A stretch of DNA of 64,000 nt from Calcarisporiella thermophila CBS 279.70. Its lineage: Eukaryota; Calcarisporiellomycota. Where the stretch lies: contig NW_027192199.1 in assembly GCF_041956535.1 (NCBI RefSeq), forward strand, positions 372,001-436,000, given 5' to 3'. Below are positions 1 through 9,001 of this stretch, in pieces (the stretch's first letter is position 1; every line of letters begins with the position of its first letter). The notes beneath the pieces are model-generated. The model had not been told where the DNA came from, ran no database searches, and saw only the letters and a list, made by a program, of their open reading frames with translations. A program made the translations under genes and the position numbers.

Positions 1-1363
1 TTTGCTCTTTCCTTCTAATTTCTGTTCTATTTTTGACCTATATTCTTTTTTTTTATACTTTTTTCAAGCCTCTATTTGAATTTAATGACTCTGATCCTCA
101 TCCTCTCCCCTCTATACTCAAAAATATATCCAAATTTCTACAGGTTAGAATATCAGACTTCATCATCTCTTGATCTATATGACATTTGACTTGGACTATT
201 CCGTTTTCCGAAAGTGCGCGATTGAATTAATATTGTTATGTTATTCATCTTGTTTCCATGCCACATAATCAGCAAAACAATAATCCTATTACAATTCCAT
301 AGAGCGTGAACATTATGCTACATAAAGTCATGTTCCTTTTAAAAATGGAATAGGACTTTATGTAGAAATTTTTTTCAAAATTTTAATCTTGCCATTTATT
401 TCCAAAAGATTAAGATATCGTAAATGAAGGAAAAATAAGCTAGTTTTCCACTCTGAATTTAAGCGCGGAGCTTTAAAATGGAATTGAAAAATTAAACCGT
501 CTCATATTCTCAAATTTACATTTAAAGCCACACCTGTTTTTTACACTCATTATAATAGCTTTTCATAATGGCATTAAAGCCTTGCTCTACATCGCTGCAA
601 AACTTCCTCCAAAACAAAGTCGGCCAAGGGCCAACTTTACAACATGTGAGAAAATTAATTTGATGAAATTTATCAAACTGATTTCTGATCCTTTGGTTTT
701 AATTTTTGATAGTTTATACTTCGAGCTCAAGCATTATCAATGTACCGAACTATTTTAAGGACATTACGACGTAAAGTTACGAATAGTAGGATCCCAAAAG
801 GATTTTCTATACTAAAACTATTCATCTAGATATCGACAAGCGTAATGCAAATGAACTCCGAGAATGGGCTAGACACGACTTTGAACGAACAAGAAATGAA
901 ACGGACATCGTACTTTTCTCGCCGCTTCCATTTCCTCTCCAATAAGCAGATCGCTAATCTAGCTCTTTTTTTTTTTTCAATCGTGTAGGAGAAAATCAAA
1001 TACTATCTTTCGCTTGGGAACACTGAAATCACCAACTTTAAACGTAGTCTGGCACTTGCTCAACCAGAACTCGAACTGTCACAACCGAAAACCAAGCGCT
1101 GTTAGCAACTTTCCAATACCATTTTTCTTACTTTAGAATGTAAATATAATCGACTGTTAATTTACCCACTAATGGTGCGGTTGTGAAGTTATTTTTTTAG
1201 AGAAGCAAATTGAAAAAAATATTCACATATGACATTTATGTAAAAATTAAATATAACTCAAAAAACAATCCATGCTCAAGAATAAGACACCTGTCTCTTT
1301 ACGATTGCCAGCGATGCATTTCATATTCCTCTCTCCCTCTCTCCTCCCAACCGGAATCGGCCA
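1..1363. other. gene-free AT-rich flank
   Basis: I see no convincing coding region on either strand; the few short open frames lack family features. The stretch is AT-rich with T-runs. It contains a strong inverted repeat at 318-365, listed separately. Around 1040-1110 on the minus strand lies a vaguely tRNA-like sequence, which I rejected because its arms do not pair. Confidence 0.6.
318..365. repeat. inverted repeat, 12-bp perfect arms
   Basis: The arm CTACATAAAGTC (318-329) is exactly complementary to GACTTTATGTAG (354-365). Inside the 24-nt loop TTCC (333-336) can pair with GGAA (347-350), so a stem-loop of about 48 nt is possible. No terminal duplication typical of a miniature transposon was recognised. 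Function is unknown; it lies in gene-free DNA about 1 kb beyond the 3' end of the Spp2-like gene. Confidence 0.6.
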
Positions 1364-2713
1364 TTACCGGTCTCGACTTCTGCCCCGTTTCTTTTCTCTT
1401 CTCGGCGATCGCTCCCGGCTGTGGCTGCTTCTTCTTGATTTGCTCGATCTCTCGCGACTTCGATTCCGATCTCGGTCCTTCCTTGATGAGCGGTCTCGAC
1501 TACGACTTCTTTCTTTATCTCGCCTTGATGTGCGGTCGCGGCTACCACTTCGAGCCCTGTCCTTTCGTGATGAACGATCACGACTACGACTTCGTTCTCT
1601 ATCTCGCCTTGATAAGCGGTCGCGGCTGCGGCTGCGGCTACGGCTTCGTTTCTCCCTTCGTCCCTCACGGCTTCTATCGCGATGTTGATGTTTGCTTTCA
1701 CTTGACCGCGAATCAATGGAGGTTGTCGAGGTCGATTTTACGGAAACCTTCTCATTCATCGTCAGCCTCCTGGCATATTCTGAGGCACGGACGGTTTCTA
1801 CTAGTTTGGATTCTTTAGCTCCCAGACCAAGTAGTGCGGGACGTTGTTGGAACTCTACAGGTGCTACCATGCCATATTTACGATTTTTCCCAACCGCTTG
1901 TCCTTCCTTCCACCCCATGCCCCTCAATAAAGCCAAGCCGAAATCTTCCACAGGGATGTTTTCGTAGTCTTCGATAGAAGCCTCGTCTGGTAGGGTCTCT
2001 ATGTCACTCTTGTATGCGGTATACTCGGCTCTTTGTGCATCTTGGAGTGTATTTGGAATTACCAAATTTGACCGACTTGTTTCTGCGGAATCGGAATTTG
2101 CCCCCGAAAGCAATTCCTTTATTGCTCGCTTCTCGAGTGATTCTTCTGTATCCACCTCCATGGTCCCGTTCTGATCCTCTGATTGTGATGGCGATTTCTC
2201 AGTCTCACCATTCTCAACCGTAGTGCCATTGCGATTATCATCGGTCACATTGTCAACCTTAATGGAATCCTTCTTCTCCAGAATCTGAAGCCCATAGACC
2301 TTGCCCGCCTCTATTCCATTGAGAGTTTCGGTTGTGTCTGCGACGGTGGCTGGTGGAGTAGATGATATTTCTTCTGGAATGTAGCGAACCCCCTTTCTTC
2401 GGGCTGCCTCAGCACGCCAGTCCCGATTGGGGAGTTTAGGGATTACAAGTGGCCCCTCATCGTCCTTTTGGTTCAAGCTTAGGAGGCGATTGTCTTCAAA
2501 TCCTGTGATCAATTCCATCTGCCCCTCCTCTCCCTCAGCACCTCCAAACTTGCGTTTCCTCTTTGAATCCTCTGTGCCAAACACATTTGATTTCTTAGGT
2601 GCCGCAGTTTTCCGTGCGCCGATGGACATGCTGAACTTGGTTTTTCCTCCCTCCTCTTTCGAGGGTTTACCTGGATCGTCCGATTTGCCCCCAATTTTAA
2701 AAGAAAACGACAT
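1364..2713 (-). CDS. SPP2: Spp2/GPKOW-type G-patch splicing factor
   Basis: Single-exon gene of 449 aa. The start is the ATG at 2713 (MSFSFKIGGK), since fungal Spp2 proteins begin with a similar F-K-I-G-like motif; an in-frame ATG-like codon 11 codons upstream would add an unlike extension. A G-patch lies near residues 255-300 (FGLALLRGMGWKEGQAVG, followed by GLGAKE). Spp2 is known to recruit and activate the helicase Prp2 at the spliceosome before the first catalytic step, so a nuclear role is expected. The C-terminal 110 residues are a repetitive Arg/Ser/Asp tail (SRSRDR and SSRKDR units), longer than in yeast Spp2 and closer to animal RS-domain factors. It is divergently arranged with RACK1, with only 187 bp between the two start codons. 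Identity is strong from the G-patch plus N-terminal motif; the role is transferred from the family. Confidence 0.88.
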   Translation of the reverse strand: MSFSFKIGGKSDDPGKPSKEEGGKTKFSMSIGARKTAAPKKSNVFGTEDSKRKRKFGGAEGEEGQMELITGFEDNRLLSLNQKDDEGPLVIPKLPNRDWRAEAARRKGVRYIPEEISSTPPATVADTTETLNGIEAGKVYGLQILEKKDSIKVDNVTDDNRNGTTVENGETEKSPSQSEDQNGTMEVDTEESLEKRAIKELLSGANSDSAETSRSNLVIPNTLQDAQRAEYTAYKSDIETLPDEASIEDYENIPVEDFGLALLRGMGWKEGQAVGKNRKYGMVAPVEFQQRPALLGLGAKESKLVETVRASEYARRLTMNEKVSVKSTSTTSIDSRSSESKHQHRDRSREGRREKRSRSRSRSRDRLSRRDRERSRSRDRSSRKDRARSGSRDRTSRRDKERSRSRDRSSRKDRDRNRSRERSSKSRRSSHSRERSPRREKKRGRSRDR

Positions 2714-2900
2714 GGTGCTATGAGTGACAAGGAAGAGGAACGACACGATCTTGGCAACTCTGAAAAAGTAGGACTGTAATTAATTGTGGCTTGGAAATTT
2801 ATCGCGCACCTTTCAAAGACTCGCAAAATGCAATCTCGAGTTCTTCCTCCTCTTTCACTCTCGGTTTGTTCGACAAGACAAGAACAAAGAGAATATTATA
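2714..2900. promoter_or_regulatory. short bidirectional promoter, SPP2/RACK1
   Basis: Only 187 bp separate the divergent start codons of the Spp2-like gene (2713, minus) and RACK1 (2901, plus), so both core promoters and both 5' leaders must lie here. The RACK1-proximal half is CT-rich (TTCTTCCTCCTCTTTCACTC around 2843), typical of highly expressed fungal ribosomal genes. No TATA box is evident. Confidence 0.5.
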
Positions 2901-4500
2901 ATGGCCGAAACCCTGCAACTTCGCGGTACCTTGAAGGGTAATTATCATGATAACATAAGTTTATTTGTTTGGGATGGATGAGCATCCGCACAATATCATG
3001 ATGGATGGATGGATGGATGAATACATGCATGGATGTCAGGAGGGGCCGGAGGACACACTTCTCCACCTCCATTCTCTTTGCTATGTGATTTATCTGGGAT
3101 GGCAAGCCGTATGCATGTGTTTTATGCGCGCGGCTAGTGCTAATGGGGCCATTGATGGATGAATGATAATGGAACTATAATGACAACCCACCTGATCTAA
3201 TCCCTATTTTTCTTCTTCTTTCTTAGGTCACTCTGGGTAGGTTATCTGATGGAGCGCTGCTGCCTTGTCCAACCTCAAGCGGCGATGGCGATTTTTACAT
3301 TTTACTTTTGCAAAGCATATTAATCCAATTGATGTTTGTGATGTAGTTGGGTCACCTCTTTGGCGACCACCTCTGAGGCTCCCGACATGCTCCTGTCCGG
3401 CTCTCGCGGTAAGCAAGCTCTAGCCATTCCCCCTCTGAATTGATTATTCATCCGATTCCCCCAATAGACAAGACATTGATCGTGTGGCACCTCACCCGTG
3501 ATGAATTCAATTACGGAGTGCCCCGCAAGTCCCTGCACGGCCACAACCACTTCGTTCAGGATGTTGTCATCTCTTCCGACGGTCAGTTTGCCCTCTCCGC
3601 CTCCTGGGACAAGACCCTCCGCCTCTGGGACCTCAACTCTGGAGTGACCACTCGCCGCTTCGTCGGCCACACTGGTGATGTCCTGTCCGTCTCCTTCAGC
3701 GCTGACAACCGCCAGATCGTCTCTGCTGCTCGTGACAAGACCATCAAGCTTTGGAACACTCTCGGTGAGTGCAAGTATAACATCACTGAGGGTGGTCACT
3801 CCGAATGGGTTTCCTGCGTCCGCTTCTCCCCCAACCCCAAGAACCCCGTCATCGTGTCGTCTGGATGGGACAAGCTTATTAAGGTAAATGTTGGGGCCAA
3901 TCGGCCCGAGGATGATGCCTTTCAAAATATTTGCTACTTCAGAGGTGTTTAGCTCACCTATGAGACAAAATTCCACTATTTTCTGACCCCAAATTTTGTT
4001 CCATTGACACTTCCCCCTTCTCCTGCCCCATTGTGAAGCACATTGCTAATCCCCGTTTTCATTGCCACTAGGTTTGGGACCTTACCAAGTGCAAGCTCCG
4101 CACCAACCACATCGGTCACACCGGCTATGTTAACACCGTGACCGTTTCTCCCGACGGCTCCCTCTGTGCATCGGGTGGCAAGGACGGCATCACCATGCTC
4201 TGGGATCTGAACGACAGCAAGCACCTCTACTCGCTTGATGCTGGAGACGAGATCAACGCCCTCGTCTTCTCGCCCAACCGCTACTGGCTCTGCGCCGCGA
4301 CTGCCTCCTGCATCCGCATCTGGGACCTCGAGAGCAAGTCGATTGTTGATGAGCTCCGCCCCGAGTTCCTCGACCAAAAGAGCTCGCGCAACAAGAGCGG
4401 CGATCCTCAGTGCGTGTCGCTCGCCTGGTCCGCCGATGGAACGACATTGTTCGCCGGATACACGGACAACCTTATCCGTGTCTGGGCTGTGGTTGCTTAA
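2901..4500 (+). CDS. RACK1: RACK1/Cpc2/Asc1 WD40 ribosomal scaffold
   Basis: Five exons: 2901-2937, 3227-3236, 3347-3408, 3468-3883 and 4072-4500. They join in phase to 317 aa, exactly the usual RACK1 length. The protein starts [17 protein letters not shown] and shows seven WD40 blades with GH...WD/WN signatures (for example [37 protein letters not shown]). RACK1 sits on the head of the 40S subunit and links translation to signalling and ribosome quality control. Exon 2 is only 10 nt long yet is required to give the conserved LKGHSGWVTSLAT. Intron 1 is long (289 nt) and carries a TGGA tetranucleotide repeat. Intron 4 (188 nt) encodes a U24-like snoRNA, as ASC1 does in Saccharomyces. An AATAAA lies 34 nt after the stop. 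Coding sequence is C-rich at third positions, consistent with high expression. Confidence 0.97.
2998..3022. repeat. TGGA tetranucleotide microsatellite
   Basis: Four to five tandem TGGA units within RACK1 intron 1 (ATGATGGATGGATGGATGG). A second, imperfect ATGGATGAATGAT stretch occurs near 3155-3170 in the same intron. Likely simple-sequence slippage; no function seen. Confidence 0.7.
3891..3992 (+). ncRNA. snR24: box C/D snoRNA U24 (snR24-like) in RACK1 intron 4
   Basis: Elements in order: 5' stem TTGGGG (3891-3896), box C ATGATGC (3912-3918), D' guide AATATTTGCTACT (3926-3938), D'-like CAGA (3940-3943), internal hairpin AGGTG/CACCT (3943-3947 with 3955-3959), C'-like TATGAGA (about 3960-3966), box D CTGA (3983-3986), and 3' stem CCCCAA (3987-3992). 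The guide is perfectly complementary over 13 nt to the conserved fungal 25S rRNA segment AGTAGCAAATATT. The base five positions upstream of D' pairs with the A known in yeast as Am1449, next to Gm1450, the sites guided by U24. The host intron is also the one expected: yeast snR24 lies in an ASC1 intron. The second guide upstream of box D (for yeast Cm1437) is not recognisable here. The terminal stem is 15 nt from box C, so mature ends are uncertain. Confidence 0.85.
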
Positions 4501-4533
4501 GTGTTTCTCTTTTCAACTTAAAATTTTTTTATA

Positions 4534-4539
4534 AATAAA
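4534..4539 (+). promoter_or_regulatory. AATAAA polyadenylation signal of RACK1
   Basis: A canonical AATAAA hexamer (within TATAAATAAATGG) follows the RACK1 stop codon by 33 nt in AT-rich sequence, a normal position for a fungal 3' end signal. Confidence 0.5.
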
Positions 4540-5150
4540 TGGAGGGCTTCATTACAACATCTGTGTAAGCAAAAACGGGGCGCAACGGCCCTCTTGTGAA
4601 AATAAAAAAGAACTCTTTGGGGGCAAGTTCTAGAGGGCCCAATTCAGCCGCGCGGGATGCGTGGGGTTTAGGAAGGGAAGGTGGGGAGGAGGAACACAAA
4701 CTGCTCGACCATACGATTTTGACTATTCCACCAACACAATCCAAAGAGTGGAAGAGTGCTCTAATAAATCACCCTAAAAACACTTTACACCCCAAACTGC
4801 AAGCATTTTAATTTTCAAATCGGTCTTTGATACAAAAAGCCTTATCTGGCCTGGCCCAATTCCTTCTCCTTTTTTCACCTAGAAACATCAGTATATAGAT
4901 GTAGAAAAGGAACCGAAAGTTTCATGGGTACAGGCATAGCATATTTCTTTTTGACCGCCCTGCGGATCTCCAATCATGCGGCGTTGTTTTACTACTCTCA
5001 TGAAAAAAAAATAATGAATGCTTTCATGCGTTATATATTAGAAGATCAGAATTCTAATTTCCAAACAGAGCAGAGCAGTGTACATTTTGTAAACGAAAGT
5101 GAATCGAGGAAAGAAGTGGATTGTCCGAATATGATGCTTCCTCCCTCTTC
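4540..5150. other. intergenic, convergent 3' ends
   Basis: The region between the convergent 3' ends of RACK1 and the GLTP gene. Short open frames on both strands carry no domain signature. Nothing else is seen. Confidence 0.55.
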
Positions 5151-5956
5151 TTAGAACTTGTCGTGTCCTCCCTGAGAATAGAATGTGTTCAAAATCTGAA
5201 CACACTTCTCCAGCCCTGACAACCAAGTGACCATCTGTGTGCGGGTTTGCTCATTGTCTGGACCAAGCTTGGAAAAAAAGTCCTTGCGGTAGGGACATGC
5301 CTTCATTGCCAGCGTGAATACGGGCCGAACGAGCATACCGTGATGGGCACGGAGAGAGCCCTCATAAGCCTTAGTGAACGAGACCGAAAGTTCCTCAGAA
5401 GGATTGTCATAAGACCTACGGAGAGCTTGGGCAGTAAAGTCGAGACCACTAGATTTCACCAAAGCATTACAGAAAATGAATGTTTTTGAGGTTTGAAACA
5501 AATACAAACCGCTTAAGCCAGAGAAGACCCTCAGTTGCAACTCGCTTCTTCTCTCCCTTTTCGGCTTCGACGAGATGCTGCAAGGTGTCATTCACTTGTG
5601 GATTCGTAAGAAACCGATCGCGAATTTTCTGTTATTATGGAGAGTAAGCCAAATTCAAGATAGTTAAAAGAGTATCGACCATAAAAAAGGCATACCTTGA
5701 CGTTGCCATTCATGTCATTCTGAACAATGCTAAAGGCGGATGAGCCAAGGAGGTCTAATTTTAATCAAAGTAAAGCAATAGCAGATTAGGACTTTCATCA
5801 TCAGCCTCCATCATCAAATTTATCTTCCACACCGAACATCTTGATCAAGCCCTCAGTGGCTTCCAAGAATTCAATGGTGTTGATGCCCTTCTCATCTATC
5901 GTCACGCGCTCGTACCCACGGCTGATGGTTTCAAAGAATGTTTTGTCGCTCGACAT
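5151..5956 (-). CDS. GLTP: glycolipid transfer protein (GLTP/HET-C2 type)
   Basis: Four exons on the minus strand: 5833-5956, 5696-5754, 5510-5628 and 5151-5448. They join in phase to 199 aa, close to the about 200-210 aa of HET-C2/GLTP. The GLTP fold signatures are present: FSIVQNDMNGNVKKI, with the Asp, Asn and Lys that bind the sugar headgroup; GLLWLKRGLDF, with the stacking Trp; and RAHHGMLVRPVF, with the His that contacts the ceramide amide. Family members carry glycosphingolipids between membrane faces in the cytosol; in Podospora, het-c takes part in vegetative incompatibility and ascospore formation. The start MSSDKTFFETISRGY is followed by the usual NTIEFLEATEGLIKMF helix. Downstream of the stop the gene converges with RACK1. 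Function is family-based; the assignment is firm. Confidence 0.93.
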
Positions 5957-6412
5957 CTTTTTTTTTAAAAAAAAAAAATCGAAAAATGATGCTTTAAAAA
6001 TATTAAATACTATTTAAAGAGAATTATTAGGTAGAATCGCGTCGCTCGAATCTATTCGATCCCCTCGGATCCACCCATGTCAAATTACACGTACTTGGTG
6101 TAATGGAAAAATACGTCTGGCCGAAAAGACCCCTCACTGCATTTAAACGTGCAGATAGCTTCCCAAATCGGTCGATGATGCTCTAATTGAAGTGTGCAGA
6201 AGTGGGTGTTTCTCAGAACAGACGAGGTAACTCGGACGAGCATACGTATTGTATGCTTTTTGTCCATATCTAGCCGATATCATACACCCAGAATAAGAAC
6301 TCCCCGCCTCTTGCACCCGACTTTTGTCTCTCAACTTTTCATTTCCTTCCCGGTTTTGTAAGCTTTGCCCACTCATCTCCCCCACAGACCTTGGTGCTTC
6401 TTTCTTAAACTC
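5957..6412. other. intergenic between divergent genes
   Basis: Separates the start codons of the GLTP gene (minus) and the orphan secreted protein (plus). It has an A/T run just upstream of GLTP (5961-5990). No gene or clear TATA box seen. Confidence 0.5.
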
Positions 6413-7150
6413 ATGAAGTTCCATGTGCTCCTCAAAGTCTCTGTGATAGCAGGCTGCATGCTAACTGTGTCCTCGTCGTCTAATATAAACGACACTGAAG
6501 CACCCGACGGAAACCGGCAAGATATTAGCCCGTACACCGCTCCAACGTCTCCCCCTACTTCGACCATTTCTTGCCTTGAGGAGGAGGGCTCAAGCACAAG
6601 TTTTACATACCCTTATATTCCCACCATGGTCTCTGGAGTTAAAAACATAACCATTGCCATTCCCTGCCTTTACTATCGAGACATGAACGATTCGACCTCA
6701 ACGCTTGTCTCTAGATCCGTTTCTATAGGGGCCAAAATGAAAAACACATCCCATGTTAATGAGCTCACCACCTCCATTACTTTAAAATGCAATTCAACGA
6801 TGATTTTCGATTCAGCCTGCATGAGGGTGAAAATTAATGGTATGGATGAGCTCGGGTCTCACAATACGACAGCTCCTTTCAACCATGCGGACAACGAAAT
6901 CTCCGCCATCACGGATGATATTGAGGAATATGGACCCCTCAGAGTGAACAGAATTATCAGAGAGAACGGGACCCTTTGTACCTACATTTTGCATTCACCT
7001 TCGGATACTGACGATGTAAATGAGATGATTCAAAGGGTTAACTTCTCGGGTTCTAACGAGCTGGAATTTCATGGGTGGAGAGTATTGGGATTATGGGGGA
7101 TAATTTGTTTGGTCGACACTATTTTCAATTTTAATCGGCATGTTCTCTAA
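6413..7150 (+). CDS. orphan secreted/GPI-like glycoprotein
   Basis: A single open frame of 245 aa from the ATG at 6413. I do not recognise a family. The N-terminus (MKFHVLLKVSVIAGCML) looks like a signal peptide ending near residue 22 before a Ser-rich segment. The body is Thr/Ser-rich and carries at least seven N-glycosylation sequons (for example NITI, NDST, NTSH, NSTM, NTTA, NGTL, NFSG) and several spaced cysteines. The last 25 residues are hydrophobic (GLWGIICLVDTIF), which could be a GPI-attachment signal or a single membrane anchor. This suggests a cell-surface or secreted glycoprotein. An intron joining further exons cannot be excluded. The gene sits between GLTP and Dus4, both unrelated, and seems lineage-specific. 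Confidence 0.6.
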   Translation: MKFHVLLKVSVIAGCMLTVSSSSNINDTEAPDGNRQDISPYTAPTSPPTSTISCLEEEGSSTSFTYPYIPTMVSGVKNITIAIPCLYYRDMNDSTSTLVSRSVSIGAKMKNTSHVNELTTSITLKCNSTMIFDSACMRVKINGMDELGSHNTTAPFNHADNEISAITDDIEEYGPLRVNRIIRENGTLCTYILHSPSDTDDVNEMIQRVNFSGSNELEFHGWRVLGLWGIICLVDTIFNFNRHVL

Positions 7151-7353
7151 GAATGTTCGTTCAGGGTGGCATTTATTTTTTTCAACAATTTCATTTTCGA
7201 TCCATTTGTATAAGTGGCTTGTCTAGACAACACAGGCAATCTATTTTAGCAAATTTCCAATTTCAATAAAGTGTTTACAACAATTAGATTAGCATATTAG
7301 CAGGCGTATTTCATAGGATATAATTCTTTATCCACTCGCCTAATTTCGCAAAG

Positions 7354-8565
7354 ATGACTCGAACTGGACACCAAACTCCACTCGAGCTCCTCGATAAAAA
7401 GGGCTTCATTAATGTTTGCGCACCCATGGTCCGTTACAGTAAGCTGCCATTTCGAGAACTAGTCCGAGGGTATGGTTACTATTATCCTACTTTTATGATG
7501 CTGTTCGCCCCGTTTCCTAGCCCAGCCTTAATCTTGTTCATAGTTACGATGTAGATCTCTGTTATACGCCCATGATCCTCGCCAATGCTTTTAAAAATTC
7601 CGAGTTTGCTCGGCAAAGCGAGTTCAGCACCAATGCCCATGATTCACCATTAGTTGTTCAGTTCGCGGCAAGTAGTCCGGAAGATTTGGCAGAGGCAGCC
7701 GAACTAGTTGCCCCCTATTGCGGGGGCGTTGATCTTAATTGTGGGTGCCCACAAAAATGGGCCATAAAAGTAAGCAGAGTGGCTTTAACTTTGGATGAGA
7801 GTGAGGGTCGAAGTGACGCTGTTAAATCAATAGGAGCAAATTGGAGCCCACTTGATGTCACAGCCAGAGAAGGTGCGAAACATGGTTCGGGCGGTCAAGG
7901 GGCGGGTTGGCGACCGAATCAATTGTTCCGTGAAGATAAGAATTCACTCAAATTTAAAGTAAGTCGAATAGGAGAGGAAGTGGAATCAGAGAGCCCGCTT
8001 TTTTACTATTTCACTGTGCTGGGTGTAGGGAGACCGCCGAGTTTGTTCGCCGAGCTGAAAGTGCCGGTGTGGATTACATCACCGTTCATGGCCGCACCCG
8101 CCAGCAGAAATCAAGCTATCCCGTCAATTTAGAGGGGATCCGTTTTGCTAAGGAAATAGCACAAGTCCCTGTCATAGCGAATGGGGACGTATTCAGCGCA
8201 GAAGATGCAGCCCATATTCGAGCCATGACAGGGGTTGATGGGGTCATGGCCGCGCGAGGTTTGCTCCGGAATCCAGCCCTATTTGCTGGCTTCGAGAGAA
8301 CGCCTTGGGAGTGCGTGGAGGTAAGTGAGATGGGTGCATCGTATGCAACAATGAGGTGAAATCCATTTCTAAATATACACGTCTCCTGTAGAAATATGTT
8401 AAGTTGGCTCTGAGCTACGGGACCAACCATTTCATTTTCCACCACCACCTTCAATTCATGTTGGAAGAGTCGATGAGTAACACTGAACGGAAAAGTTTCA
8501 ACACGATCGCCACAATTCCCGGAGTGCTCGATCACCTGGAAAAGTACTATGGTCTGACAATATAG
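7354..8565 (+). CDS. DUS4: tRNA-dihydrouridine synthase (Dus4 type)
   Basis: Five exons: 7354-7469, 7544-7769, 7834-7958, 8029-8320 and 8392-8565. They join in phase to 310 aa. The FMN-dependent TIM barrel is clear: CAPMVRYSKLPFRELVR at the start, DLCYTPMILANAF, VDLNCGCPQKWAI with the catalytic cysteine, CSVKIRIHSNLKETAEF, DYITVHGRTRQQK, PVIANGDVFS, and GVMAARGLLRNPALFAG. Dus4 reduces uridines 20a and 20b in the D-loop of cytoplasmic tRNAs. The C-terminal helical part is short (ends EKYYGLTI), as is normal for Dus4 compared with Dus3. All four introns are 64-74 nt. The family assignment is secure; the Dus4 subclass rests on size and the YSKLPFR/CGCPQ(K/R)WA motifs. Confidence 0.93.
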
Positions 8566-9001
8566 AAGCCAACTTTGTATACATTCACCTATAGACTTTG
8601 TATTCCTCCACTGTAATGAAATCCCCGCAATAATAGTAGCCATCCGAAAATCTATCCACTATGAAACAGACAATAATTTAGCTACCCAAATGATCCAAAT
8701 GAGGCGGAGGGGGCATGTGAAACCGCGCCACAAAGTCTAATAGACCACGCTCCAATTTTTTCCTGACTTTGTGCATACCTCTATTTCAAATTTGTTTCAT
8801 ACGCATATACGTATATAACAGACCCCACACGCTACAATCCCTCTTGGAAGAGTTCGATTCTCAAACGGGTTCTTGCCTCCTCCTTTTCCATCCCGCTTTC
8901 CCTATAATTTGAATTGGTAAAATCCTCCTTCATCATTAACGCCTAAGCGCCTACTGCTTATTGTATAATCTTTGTCCTTGCTTTGTGTCGCATTGAATGA
9001 C
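8566..9001. other. intergenic
   Basis: AT-rich spacer downstream of DUS4. It contains ACGCATATACGTATATAA near 8801 and CT-rich sequence (8875-8900) that may be the leader of the next gene. Nothing else supported. Confidence 0.45.

Noticed and set aside
1030-1110. tRNA-like sequence on the minus strand (GTTCGAGTTC T-loop-like, GGTTTTC anticodon-loop-like)
   Set aside because: Neither the acceptor nor the T-stem pairs properly and spacing is wrong; chance similarity or a decayed copy is more likely than a tRNA gene.
1210-1818. 202-aa and other long plus-strand frames
   Set aside because: Shadows of the Arg/Ser-repeat tail of the Spp2 gene on the opposite strand.
2938-3226. A second snoRNA in RACK1 intron 1
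   Set aside because: Box-C-like ATGATGG and D-like CTGA are present but about 190 nt apart, with no rRNA-complementary guide recognised; the intron length is better explained by the TGGA repeat.
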